Part shown: one piece after another, positions 11,162 to 21,500 of the stretch
Layout of the letters: the number at the start of each line of letters is the position of its first letter
Position numbering within the stretch: position 1 is the first letter of the stretch
Source: Phallusia fumigata
Taxonomy: Eukaryota; Chordata; Ascidiacea; Phlebobranchia; Ascidiidae
Direction of reading: 5' to 3'
Length of the DNA stretch: 64,000 bases
NCBI GenBank assembly: GCA_008931825.1
Contig: QXVZ01031190.1
Coordinates: 7,037-71,036, forward strand
Translations under genes and position numbers: made by a program
Notes under the pieces: model-generated
What the model was told of the DNA's origin: nothing
Database searches by the model: none
The model's input: only the letters and a program-made list of their open reading frames with translations

Positions 11162-14100
11162 CTAAATAACTTCAAACAGCTTTTTGAGCTCAATAGTTAA
11201 TTGCCAGTCATTCTTTTGCATTTCATCACGAAACCAGGTTTTTAATGCGTCAATTGAATCTCTAGATATCTTGCTGACCAGAACATCGGTTTCTTCAAAA
11301 TGTCTTCCTACCATCTTTGGGGCCTCACCGGGCACACCTTCAATTTTTATGCAAACCTCCTGGGGATTCCTGGCCACATCAATGTCCTTGTGATTTACTT
11401 GCATGCTTGTCACAATACCCAACCTCAAAAATTCACGATTTGGAACGCAAAGTGGTGTACCGAGTCGTAACTGTCCCGCTTCGACTTTAACACCCACAAT
11501 AATTGGGTCTCTTGACTTAAAGACACAGTTTGGTACAATTTGAACTTTACATGGAAAAACGGCGATTTGTCGGAACTCATCTCGCTTTTGCTTCATCAAG
11601 TCTTCACGATGTTTCATAAAAGCGTCGAACAAATGGTAAATAATGTCAGCAGTGAATATCTTGACTCCCACGCTATCAGCAATTTCCTGTGCCTCTCTTT
11701 CAACCTTCACATCAAATGCCAGTATAACTGCCCACTGAGTATCATGCTCCAGCATGACCGATGCCTTGACAACATCTTTTTTGCACACAGGTCCAATACT
11801 GATACCAGCATAAGGTATTTTAGATTGCTTAAGGAATTCCAAGAGAGCTTCCAAAGAGCCCAAGGTAGAAGCTTGCACAAACACTCCACGCTCTTTCAGT
11901 TTAATACTGCCAAGTGCCTCAGTTACCTCTGCTTGTACTTCTTCCTTCAATATCTCAATTTCATCATCATTGTCCGCCACAAGCAGTGATGTGCCAGCAA
12001 GGGCCTTATCCATGTCTTTAGCAATTATTTTAACACCATGGGCAGCCTGGATCTCATCAAACTTATTGTAAGGATTCTTAACCCGTAGTTCACGAAGAGG
12101 CTGTGGCATAAGCAATCCCTTGATATGTGTTACAATTGGGCCCTCAGTTCCAGCCAGAACAATTGAATCACCATATTTCAACCTTCCATTGGTTAAAACT
12201 ACATCAATCGTAGTACCAAGCCCTTGAATGGCCTTCACTTCCAGAACAGTGCATTGGAGGTTTTCTGAAAATGCAAGTTTCCTTGCAAGTTTGGTTTGGC
12301 AGGTATGAACAACAAGAGCAATTAGGTTTCCCATTCCATCTCCACTATGCGCTGAGGTTGGGACCATAGAAATCCATGTTTCCGGGTCATCGTTTTCATG
12401 GAACAGCTTCACGTTTAGTGATTGCTCAGCGAATTGCACAATAATTCCATTGACTTTTTCACGAAACTCATCCAACACATATGGTTTCTGTTTCCGAAGA
12501 GTAGTTGCAATGTCATTTTCTGGATGAGCCTTCCATTCGTACAAGCGGTCTACTTTGTTTAGTGCCACAACAAAGGGAGTTTTGTTCTTTTTAAGCAGGT
12601 TGATAGACTCAATAGTTTGTGGTTCAAGACCATGCATAATGTCAACCACAAGAATAGCAATGTCACAGTTTGATGAACCCCTTGAGCGAAGATTACCAAA
12701 AGACTCATGCCCAGGTGTATCTATCACAAGCAGACCTGGAATTTTAATTTCATTGCCTTGAAAGTTTTTGACCATTTTTGATTGTTCTTTGATGGCATAA
12801 ACAGGCACGTTGGTGGCACCGATTTGTTGTGTAATGCCCCCTGCTTCCCCATCCTGCACATGGCTGTGACGAATTTTGTCAAGGATTTTGGTTTTACCAG
12901 TGTCGACATGTCCCAAAACACAAACAACTGGAGACCGCAAATTATCCACAGAGCGCTTATTATTATTTTCCTCCTTTCGTTTCTGCATTTTGCGAAGTGC
13001 TCGCTCTTTAGAGGACAATGAGTCATCTACACTGTCCTCACTGGAAGAATCCTCATTTGATTCCTCTTCGGTCTCAGAAGAACCGGAGTCTTCTGATTCA
13101 GACACATCTTCACTGTTTAGGGATTTTACATCAAGGTTTTCCATTTTTTCATCAAGTGTCTCCCAGTCATCAAGCTCAACCTCAACATCTTCTTTGACCT
13201 GCGCCTTTTGTTCCGTATCATCCACAACAGAATTTTGAGGTTCTTCAATAGTGGGTGAGGGAGATTCAGGCACTTGTTCCCCTTGTTGTTGCATTTTTGG
13301 TGTGGTTTTCTTCTTTCTTTCATATTTTGGCTTCTTCGGCACCTCAACTTCCTTATCAGGAATCATTCCACTCTTAATCAATTCCTGGCGACGAAGTTCT
13401 CTCCGCCTTTCAAGATCTCGTTGAGCAGGAGTCAGATACTTTCCTTCCTGCTTTAACCGCTGTATTTTATCTTTTTTGTCTTGCTTTTTCTTTTCCTTTC
13501 GTAGACGCTCAGCCTCCAAGGCTTCCAGGCGCAGTCTTTCTGCTTCCTCTTCCTTGCGAATTTTTTCTTCTTCAGCCTGTCGTAGTTTTTCCTCTGCCTC
13601 TTTTTGTTTCTGCAAGGCCTCCTTCATGGCTTTAAGTTGTGCTTTGCCGGGCCCACCTTTTCGTGGTTTCTCTTCTTCACTCTTTTCAGGTTTCTTTTTC
13701 TTCTTTTGCTTTTTCTTACTCGGTGCAGATTCTGCAACTTCAGCTTGAGTTGAAGGTTCTGCAATTGTTTCTTTATTGGCACTTCCATCATCAGTATTTG
13801 ACACAAATTCCTCAGTTTTAGCTTTGGCTCCCTTAGAGGGTTTTTTTTTAACAGGGACTTCCGGTTCGACTGGGACATTATTCTCAATGTCCATAAGTTC
13901 ATTTTGCACATCATCTTCCCAATTGTCATCATTTCGTTTCTTTTTCCCCTTTTTTTTGTTTGGCTTTTTATTTTCAGCCTCTTTGTCCTCTACAGGGGCA
14001 TCAGGATTAGTTTCCAAATTCATCAACTCATTTTGGACGTCATCTTCCCAGTTGTCATCATTTTGCTTCTTTTTACCCTTTTTCTTGTTGGTCTTCTTCT

Positions 14101-14431
14101 CTACAGGCTCTTGATGTTCAGTCTTTGCATCAGTGTCAGCTTCCATGTTTATGATTTCATTCTGTATGTCATCTTCCCAATTGTCTGCAACCTTTTTTGC
14201 CTTTTTACCTTTCTTTTTAGCAGTTTCAGACTCATCTGTCGGGGCTCCATTTTCCACATCCTTAGCTGGAACCTTTCCCTCAATTTCAAGCAATTCATTT
14301 TGAACATCATCCAACCAGTCCTCATTCTTAGTCTTCTTCTTGCCCTTTTGCTTGATTTCTATGGCAACATTACCAGCTTCATCTCCATCAGCAAAATCTT
14401 TTGCAGGATTTTTTTTGTTTTTTTTACCCAT
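11162..14431 (-). CDS. EIF5B: Eukaryotic translation initiation factor 5B
   Basis: The universally conserved GTPase, related to bacterial IF2, that joins the 60S subunit to the initiation complex in the cytosol. A single uninterrupted frame gives 1,089 residues, somewhat shorter than human (about 1,220). The N-terminal half is lysine- and acid-rich, with four near-identical DNWEDDVQNEL-type repeats at about residues 37-51, 83-97, 126-140 and 169-183, then a charged helix. The GTPase domain starts near residue 505: GHVDTGKT (G1), GGITQQIGAT (G2), DTPGHE (G3), NKVD (G4). Domains II-IV follow, and the C-terminus ends in LKKLFEVI like other eIF5Bs. MGKKNKK at the start matches the family. On the sense strand TTTATTGTAG, 33 nt before the ATG, could be a spliced-leader or 5' UTR acceptor. 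The short leader after it would carry a 5-codon upstream frame (MLQMF). Confidence 0.98.
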   Translation of the reverse strand: MGKKNKKNPAKDFADGDEAGNVAIEIKQKGKKKTKNEDWLDDVQNELLEIEGKVPAKDVENGAPTDESETAKKKGKKAKKVADNWEDDIQNEIINMEADTDAKTEHQEPVEKKTNKKKGKKKQNDDNWEDDVQNELMNLETNPDAPVEDKEAENKKPNKKKGKKKRNDDNWEDDVQNELMDIENNVPVEPEVPVKKKPSKGAKAKTEEFVSNTDDGSANKETIAEPSTQAEVAESAPSKKKQKKKKKPEKSEEEKPRKGGPGKAQLKAMKEALQKQKEAEEKLRQAEEEKIRKEEEAERLRLEALEAERLRKEKKKQDKKDKIQRLKQEGKYLTPAQRDLERRRELRRQELIKSGMIPDKEVEVPKKPKYERKKKTTPKMQQQGEQVPESPSPTIEEPQNSVVDDTEQKAQVKEDVEVELDDWETLDEKMENLDVKSLNSEDVSESEDSGSSETEEESNEDSSSEDSVDDSLSSKERALRKMQKRKEENNNKRSVDNLRSPVVCVLGHVDTGKTKILDKIRHSHVQDGEAGGITQQIGATNVPVYAIKEQSKMVKNFQGNEIKIPGLLVIDTPGHESFGNLRSRGSSNCDIAILVVDIMHGLEPQTIESINLLKKNKTPFVVALNKVDRLYEWKAHPENDIATTLRKQKPYVLDEFREKVNGIIVQFAEQSLNVKLFHENDDPETWISMVPTSAHSGDGMGNLIALVVHTCQTKLARKLAFSENLQCTVLEVKAIQGLGTTIDVVLTNGRLKYGDSIVLAGTEGPIVTHIKGLLMPQPLRELRVKNPYNKFDEIQAAHGVKIIAKDMDKALAGTSLLVADNDDEIEILKEEVQAEVTEALGSIKLKERGVFVQASTLGSLEALLEFLKQSKIPYAGISIGPVCKKDVVKASVMLEHDTQWAVILAFDVKVEREAQEIADSVGVKIFTADIIYHLFDAFMKHREDLMKQKRDEFRQIAVFPCKVQIVPNCVFKSRDPIIVGVKVEAGQLRLGTPLCVPNREFLRLGIVTSMQVNHKDIDVARNPQEVCIKIEGVPGEAPKMVGRHFEETDVLVSKISRDSIDALKTWFRDEMQKNDWQLTIELKKLFEVI

Positions 14432-15298
14432 TTTATGTTTTAAATGTTAAAACATTTGTAACATCTACAATAAATGTTGGTCATTGGACTAGTAAATAAA
14501 AACCATCAAAGTAAACCATATATTTTTGTTGAACCCAATAAAATTGTCCTAATGTTTGTTTTGATCAGTATTTATGTTACACTCATTAAGATAACTTAGT
14601 TTTTAACTATAGTTGTGAAACCTTAAGCCAAGTTTTAATTTAGAAGCAAAAATTAAAAGCAACAACAGCAGCTTTTTAACTTTTGCTGCAAACATTAAAA
14701 ACGTTAATTGTGAGACCTAAAAGTAAAAGCTAAAACCAAATACCAAAGATCAATAATGAATAACAGTGAGTCAGTGACAACCACAACACAGCACCACATC
14801 GGTATTTAAAACCAAATGCGATTTTTAATCTAGAAAAATATAAACATCTTTTGTAGTGTGCTGTAATCCGTCACTGCGCCTATGATAAGTAACACGGCAC
14901 AAGCCACACGGAACGTACAAAAACGTCTTGGAGTGCTTGCGAGACGAAAATGGGCAAGTCACCTGGGACTGGTGGAACAGAACAATTCTTGTCAAATGAA
15001 ACTAAATTATTAGACCAGTTCAATTTAGCGAAAACCCCAAAGTTGCAAATGGACAACCATTACAATTTCCACATAACACGTCCAAAACAAGTTAAACAAG
15101 AAACAACGTTGCACACCATTGCGATATTGTTCACAGAAATCATAGCCATTTTGTTTAACATTTCTATTCCCAAAATTAACCTCGTTGTCTGTGTTCTAAT
15201 GTAAACAACTTTAAATGATTTGTACAAATTTCTCAAATGCAACTAATATAAATAGGAAAGAAATATCTAGTTGGTAAAAAAATACAGCAATAATAAAA
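14432..15298. other. Intergenic region upstream of eIF5B
   Basis: It probably contains the eIF5B promoter. A plus-strand frame at 14950-15204 begins with a reasonable ATG context, but no in-phase splice partner was found and its second half is hydrophobic and low-complexity, so I do not call it a gene. Confidence 0.45.
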
Positions 15299-15697
15299 GG
15301 GCAACTCTAAAATACGCAATCTACGCAATCCACGCAATCTACGCAATCTGTTTTAATTTGAAGCAATTTGAGTAGATTAGGCACACAGCCTGGTTTAGTT
15401 CAACCTCATCAGATTAGGCACTCAGTCTAGGAACATGATGCTCAGGTTAGGCGCGCATTCTGTACAAACTAAACGCAATTCAGGCAAAAGCCTGATATAA
15501 CTTAACGCAATCTGGAATGCCCAAGTGTGCGTAGATTGCGTATTTTAAAGTTACCCTGCCTAACTTGGGCATTCCAGATTGTGTTGAATTAAACCAATAT
15601 GTGTGCCTAATCCATTCAACTTGGCTGGATTGCTTTGAATTAGACTAGATTGCGTGGATCGCGTAGATTGCGTAGATTGCGTATTTTAGAGTTGCCC
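15299..15697. mobile_element. MITE-like non-autonomous DNA transposon with 9-bp target duplication
   Basis: The left end GGGCAACTCTAAAATACGCA (15299 on) is matched by its exact reverse complement ending at 15697. The inverted repeats extend inward as ACGCAATCT-type units. The flanks are identical 9-mers, ATAATAAAA at 15290-15298 and 15698-15706. There is no coding capacity. A second, slightly diverged right terminus lies inside near 15530-15558, next to an inner hairpin (AATCTGGAATGCCCAAGT and its complement), which suggests nesting or an internal duplication. A 9-bp duplication fits the Mutator-like group best. Confidence 0.85.
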
Positions 15698-15939
15698 ATA
15701 ATAAAACCTGTGGTTGTTGCAAATAAAAATTTAGCTCTTTACTGCCGCTTGCGAGATATAGGAAAATGTTTTGCCGAAAGGTTTGGGCTTCGGATCCCTG
15801 GAAACAAATATGTTGGCAAAACATAACCAAGCTTTATTTGTCATTTCAGTTCGTTGTTTGCTGTAAAGCTACTTAAACAGTGTTAAGAAAAAGTGATTTT
15901 TGTAGAAAATACGCTTGTAAACACTTCGTGGATAGTTTC

Positions 15940-16798
15940 ATGTTTTCTAACATGAAAGAAGAACACGAAGTCAACAAGGGTGGAGGAGTCAAAAAATTTC
16001 GCTATGTTGGTCCAAGCAAGAAAGAGACACTTCCACAGCAGTGGTCGCAGGAGTCAAACAACACAAATGGATTTGCATTTGGTAAACCAAAATCCTCAAG
16101 TCTCGACTTAGACAGTGTTTGGAGTATTAAGCGCAATGTAACTGTGTCTCAAACTTCCCTCCAGTCTGGGGGAACAGGGAATTACAGCCAGTATATTGGT
16201 GGACGAAAAGATACCTCAAATTTGGGTAACACCTTTTACTCACGACATAAAACGGTTGTACCAAAAGCAGCGCCACCTTCGGAAAACAAATCCCACAAAC
16301 AGAAAATCTGGATGAGAGGAAGTGCTCACAGTGTTTCAAATGCAAGCAGCAGTCCACAGAATGACCCCACTAAAGATGACGATGATGAGTTTGATTTTGA
16401 TCTCTTGTCGCCTTCAACTAACAAATGGTCCTCACAAACACAAGCATATGGGCAGAGAAATTCACTGAAAAGTAATGGTAAAACAAACCTGTCTGGTGTA
16501 TTTGCAACTTGTTATATTTACATATCTCAGAAAAACAAATCTATATTCTATTTTTTTACCATATTCTGGTAATTATGTTTGTGGTGTTTAATAAAGTGTA
16601 TAACATCAACTTCATTTTTATAATTGAAACTTTGTGATTTTACAACCCATCTTACAAAATTACTCAGGATTATACCAACTGTATTAAGTCATAATATTGA
16701 TGTGTTCTTCAGATTCAACAGCTGTTCAGAACAAACCATTTGGTGGTGGAACTGGATACAGTAACAAGTACAACTCATCATCATACTTTGATTTTTAA
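15940..16798 (+). CDS. Conserved-looking protein of unknown function, two exons
   Basis: Exons 15940-16495 and 16713-16798 join at a phase-1 GT-AG intron and encode 213 residues. I do not recognise the family. The protein is hydrophilic and low in cysteine, rich in Ser, Asn, Lys and Gly, with KFRYVGPSKKETLPQQW near the start, an acidic DDDDEFDFDLL patch near residue 150, and a C-terminus GGGTGYSNKYNSSSYFDF. No signal peptide or membrane segment is seen. It looks intrinsically disordered and is possibly nuclear or a scaffold (inference). The first ATG of the open frame is used; a second lies four codons on. TTTGTCATTTCAG ends at 15849, about 90 nt upstream, and could be a leader or UTR acceptor. 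It is convergent with the TSP1-module gene. Confidence 0.65.
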
Positions 16799-18583
16799 TC
16801 ACAGCAAACATCATGGGGCTTTTGCAATGCAAGATTGAAAGAAGTAGAGGTTAACTGCAGTGTTTTTGTAAATTTTACAGAAAATGTTCTAAACATTTTT
16901 AGGATGTGATCAATGCATGCTTTGATTTGTTGGCCTAAAACAGGTACCCTGGTGGGCTTTGTGCAACCATTAACTGCAAAGTTGTTTTGCTCAAAACCTT
17001 TTAAAATCTGAACAGAAACATGCTTCGAAGTTATGTAGACATCTAAGTTTAAACCAATGCAAAACATCTCCAAATAGGTATGATGGGATTCCAAGAGGTT
17101 CCCAACCTCCCAATCTTTGTCCTCCCTTTTGTTGCCCAAAAACCATTTCAGACTCTATATTTTTACTACAGATTAATTATATTGGCTAACTTATAGTGTA
17201 AATTAAGCCACTTGTTAGTGCTGACAAACCTTAGCCCTGAACAAGAATAATGCAATATTAAGTATTGATGCAACATCTTGAAATATTGTCCAGTTGATTG
17301 CACATGGCTCATTAGGTTACCAAGGCTTAAACATACAAATAGTTAGTCTAAACCAGTGGTTGGCAACCCACAGCTTCAGAATGAATTTATATTACCCTTT
17401 TTGGCTCCTGTGACCCAAAGAAACAACAATAGGGTCGACACAGTTTTGTGTTGCAATCATCATGACTACAAAAACCATAGCGATGGTTTCACAAAAATAA
17501 CCCTCCATAGCAAAAACATTTTTTTAATTTAGTGATTGAGTGTGTTATGGCACCAAGTAGATTATTTTGTGGAAAGGCGTTTGCAATGGCACTCTTTATG
17601 CTAAACGTTGCCAACCAGAGTTCTAAAACACAGGCCTTGTGTTTATTTGTCACCTGGTTTCTGATCAACAATTCAAAACATTGCTTTACTAGATAATTTT
17701 TACACATGTGTTTATTCTTTGTTGTTTTTTAATATTGTGTACAGTAGTGTGTACAAAGATGTAACAAAGTCTCTATGTCTTGCCATTTAAAAGAACATTC
17801 CATGTGACACATTCCAATTGTTTACCATCTAAGCACACCTGATCATTGTTGTCAAGGTGTTGAACATGAATTTGTGTTTTTTGAGTAACCCAACACCCAC
17901 AAAAAACACCTCATAAAAATATAGGAACATGGAAAATGCTTTTCAACAGTGACATTGATTGTAGTGAAGTATCATTGTTTGTTTGTTGTTTTTGTATTTT
18001 GGTATTGTGTCATAGAAATTGTTGTCGACGCAGGCAAAGATATTGCCAAACTTTTATAATTCTAAATCTTTTCATGTGAACACGGACTTGATGTTTTGCT
18101 TTTCTTCTCTCAGTTTCTCATTACACCGAAGTCAAAAAATGGCTTTCTTCACATGGTGCTCCATATACACAACAAGTAAACTGCAATTTTTTTTACTGAC
18201 AACGCATTTTTATTCATCTTATTTTATCCATACACATTTTGCATATTACCACCTTCACAAGGCAGTTTACGGTTTTGCTGAAAGATAATATTAGAACATA
18301 CCCAAATGCGTTACGGTCTGCCAAATTGCCATTTACAGTTTTTAATTCTTCCCCATTAATTTGTACACTGTGATTAAAAAGTGTTGTGGTAATTGTTGTA
18401 GAAAATAGTATATGTGTTCTTCTGTGCAATAACACACTGTAGGCATAATAAAATGTGTGTATATATGTATGAGACTTTGAGAGAATACATCGGTAAAAAA
18501 AGTAAAACTGAAGAGTATGATAAATATTAAGAAAAAAACAGGTTACAGTGACATGTTGGTTGCGTTGATGCCAACAATAAAAA
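16799..18583. other. Convergent intergenic region
   Basis: It lies between two genes that point at each other, so it should hold both 3' UTRs. No exon or RNA gene was seen. It is AT-rich with several AATAAA-like words on both strands. Confidence 0.5.
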
Positions 18584-21500
18584 TTACGAAGCATCTTCTT
18601 CCAAATCACAGTCCTGAAAAACAAAACATTACATACACATGCAGAATATTCTTGTATCTTAATGGTGCCTCAGACGTAGTATGTAAGTGGCATTTGCTGA
18701 TAAATGGGTTATAGAAGATACAAAAAAGGAAACAAACAATATCTTTAGAGGTTTTAGTTTCTTTTACGAACGCAGGTGAACTGGTTACGGTGGCTGCCTA
18801 ATCTTCCTTAGTCATCCGTGTCCCCAAAGCAAAAGGTTTAGGAAAATCTGCTCAGTCCAACGCAAACTAGCTGTTTAAGCGAAACATGAACATAATGCAT
18901 TGAGGCATTGATCAGTCTTTAAACAAAATTAAGGAAAGTTGACCTCTCGAACACGTAATTTGTTTTCCCCCAAAATGCCTAAATGGCAACCAGGAACTAA
19001 ATTTCTGCATATTTTTTCTTACCTTATCATTTTCAGCTGGAACTTCCTGCAGGGATCTGTAATACAAATAATTGGGGTGATAATGTTTATCAGGCAAACA
19101 GAATAAAAAATGAGAGAATGTTGTTAAAAAGGGATCTTTATAGCCCCTGTGGCAAATTCATACCCGTCAACACAAATAATCAACAAAAATCTCCCCAACC
19201 TGACAACTTGGCTTTCAATGGGCCATTACGATAATTAACACCCTACACAATGAAAAAAAAAGTGGTGCAGGAATTTCACTTGGCCTAATGGTCAAGCAAA
19301 ATTTTAAACAACGAATAAATGATCAACCATAAATTGATACCCGAGGGTTGTATCACACAGTCGGTCCAACTGGGGTGCAGATTTCGCTGGGGTTAGGGAG
19401 CCAAATGAATACGAGTGTCCATCAAGTTCCATTGCTTCACTGTGTGAACTATTGATGTACCAAGTACTAGCATTAAAAGATGTGCGGCGCATTTTGTGTG
19501 TGCGCATAGGTTTCACTGGTTTTGGAGGCTGGCTCACTGAAGCTGATCGTAACTGTAAACAAAGAAGACAATATCAAGGAAAAACAACAAACTTAAATTT
19601 AGGTCACAGAATAAAACACATTGAAAGTCATGGACAAGTGAAAACTATTGTAAAGTGTTTAAAAAAGAATAAATATATTAGACACTTTGGATTGATGTTG
19701 TGTTGTGTAGTTGTTAGTCCTCAAATATCAAAACAAAAGTATCTGAATGTATAGATAGGTTTTAGTAAATTTAAAATGGTACCTCTTATGGACATTTTTG
19801 TTTTTAAAGTAAAAATGTTGGCTTAAGATTAGTTTTGACTCAGCAGTCCACATTGTAATTAGTCTTTGAGGTGTTTGCTAAACCTTTTTTACTATGCCCC
19901 ACAATTACATTCTTGCAATTACAAGATAAATTAGAAACAAGGCCATATTTAGTACAACACATTTACACCTGTATCAGTCAATGAAAGGCTAATAAGTGTC
20001 ATTAATCAAATCTTATGTGTTTACTTACACTTTTCTGATTGCTGCTGTTTTTTCTTACTGGTTTCGACGGAGGGCTCAGTGACACAGGCCCCCCATCAAG
20101 AACACCTCCTTCACTGTGTGTTCGTCGATGCCTTGGTGAAATATTTGTTTCTTTTTGGTTTTTCTAAAATTACAATAATACAGTGCTTACTACATATATC
20201 ATTTGGTAAGTGATCAGGTCATTTTTACACAAGCAAATGTTTTTGACTTTTCAGGATTTTCACAAGTCACCAGATTTCACTGTGAGATTTTGGGGTAACA
20301 TTTTTTATCATAAAACAACAGCAAAACAAACAAACAACAACAACAACAACAGAAGTTGTAGTTTTTAATCATAAGGATGTCTATAGATAGAGGAAAAACA
20401 TACAGAATGTTTCAGCGTCTGTGTTCGTTGCCATGACGCATCCTCTGGATTCTTTAACTTTTGTCTGTAGGCTCGTCTGCATAAACAAATTATTGTCAAC
20501 AACTTCAAACATAGATGCGGATCCACAAATATACCCTTTTTAGGGTGTTTTGACTTACAGCCTGTTTTTAAAATTAGATTTAAAGAGAACCCAACATGTC
20601 AAGGAATCGCAAGAGTTTTTGGCAAGAAAACATACCTCACAGAAGGCCTCAGACTATGCCATTCTTGCTTTGTAAAAAGTGAACTTTCATCAACTAAATC
20701 TCCAACATCAGTTTCTTTCATGTGCAGGTTGCTACTAAAAATATCAGAATCATCCACAGCAATCTCTGGCACCTCCCGGTGGCTGTAAAGTCTACTATCC
20801 ATGCTTTTGCTCCGTTGTTTTTTATACTTTGGATTAACAGGGCCTTCTTCTACATCTGGATCTTTTAAAGGAACTTTGTATGAAACCACTTTATTAGTCG
20901 GTCGTTCTGTCTCAACAACATTATCCTGGGTTTCCGTTCCATTGCAGTTGGTATGAACAGTGGCAGGTGAATTTTCACAGACAAAATCCACATTTTCTGT
21001 TTGAAAATAAAACTCAGTTTATTGTGCTTGCTGGACATAACAAAGGGCAGTTTCTGAAAGTAAATAAAATTCCACAATGCCTGTTGCTAACCAATCGGTC
21101 AGGTGTCTTCAAAAGTTACAGAGCACAATGTACCCATTTACCATGCGTGCAAATCTAAAAAAATTTAAATGACTTTTTCCTTGAACTTATCCAAATAGAA
21201 GAAACCAGACATTGTTAGACAGCAAACCTTCATGGATGGAGATCCATAATTATATGCAGGAATTTTAAAAAGGTTTAAACTTACTTGTTGCTGTGAACAT
21301 CAGCATTTTTATGGGTACATATCAAATTTAATGGCCCTAAATGTGAATAGAATCATCATTTGAATGCACAGCTCACCTTTTAATAATCTTCTATGTACAG
21401 TAAACCATTTGAACAGAAGTAACATAGCAACAAGAACCAAGGCAAACAATAAATTCAAACCTATAAACAAAATAAAAGGTTAGATATACTAATGCATTAA

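Noticed and set aside
13904-14443. 179-codon plus-strand frame
   Set aside because: It is the antisense shadow of the lysine-rich eIF5B N-terminus.
14950-15204. 84-codon plus-strand frame beginning MGKSPGTGG, divergent from eIF5B
   Set aside because: The N-terminal half looks protein-like, but no donor joins it in phase to the downstream gene, and the second half is AT-driven hydrophobic sequence.
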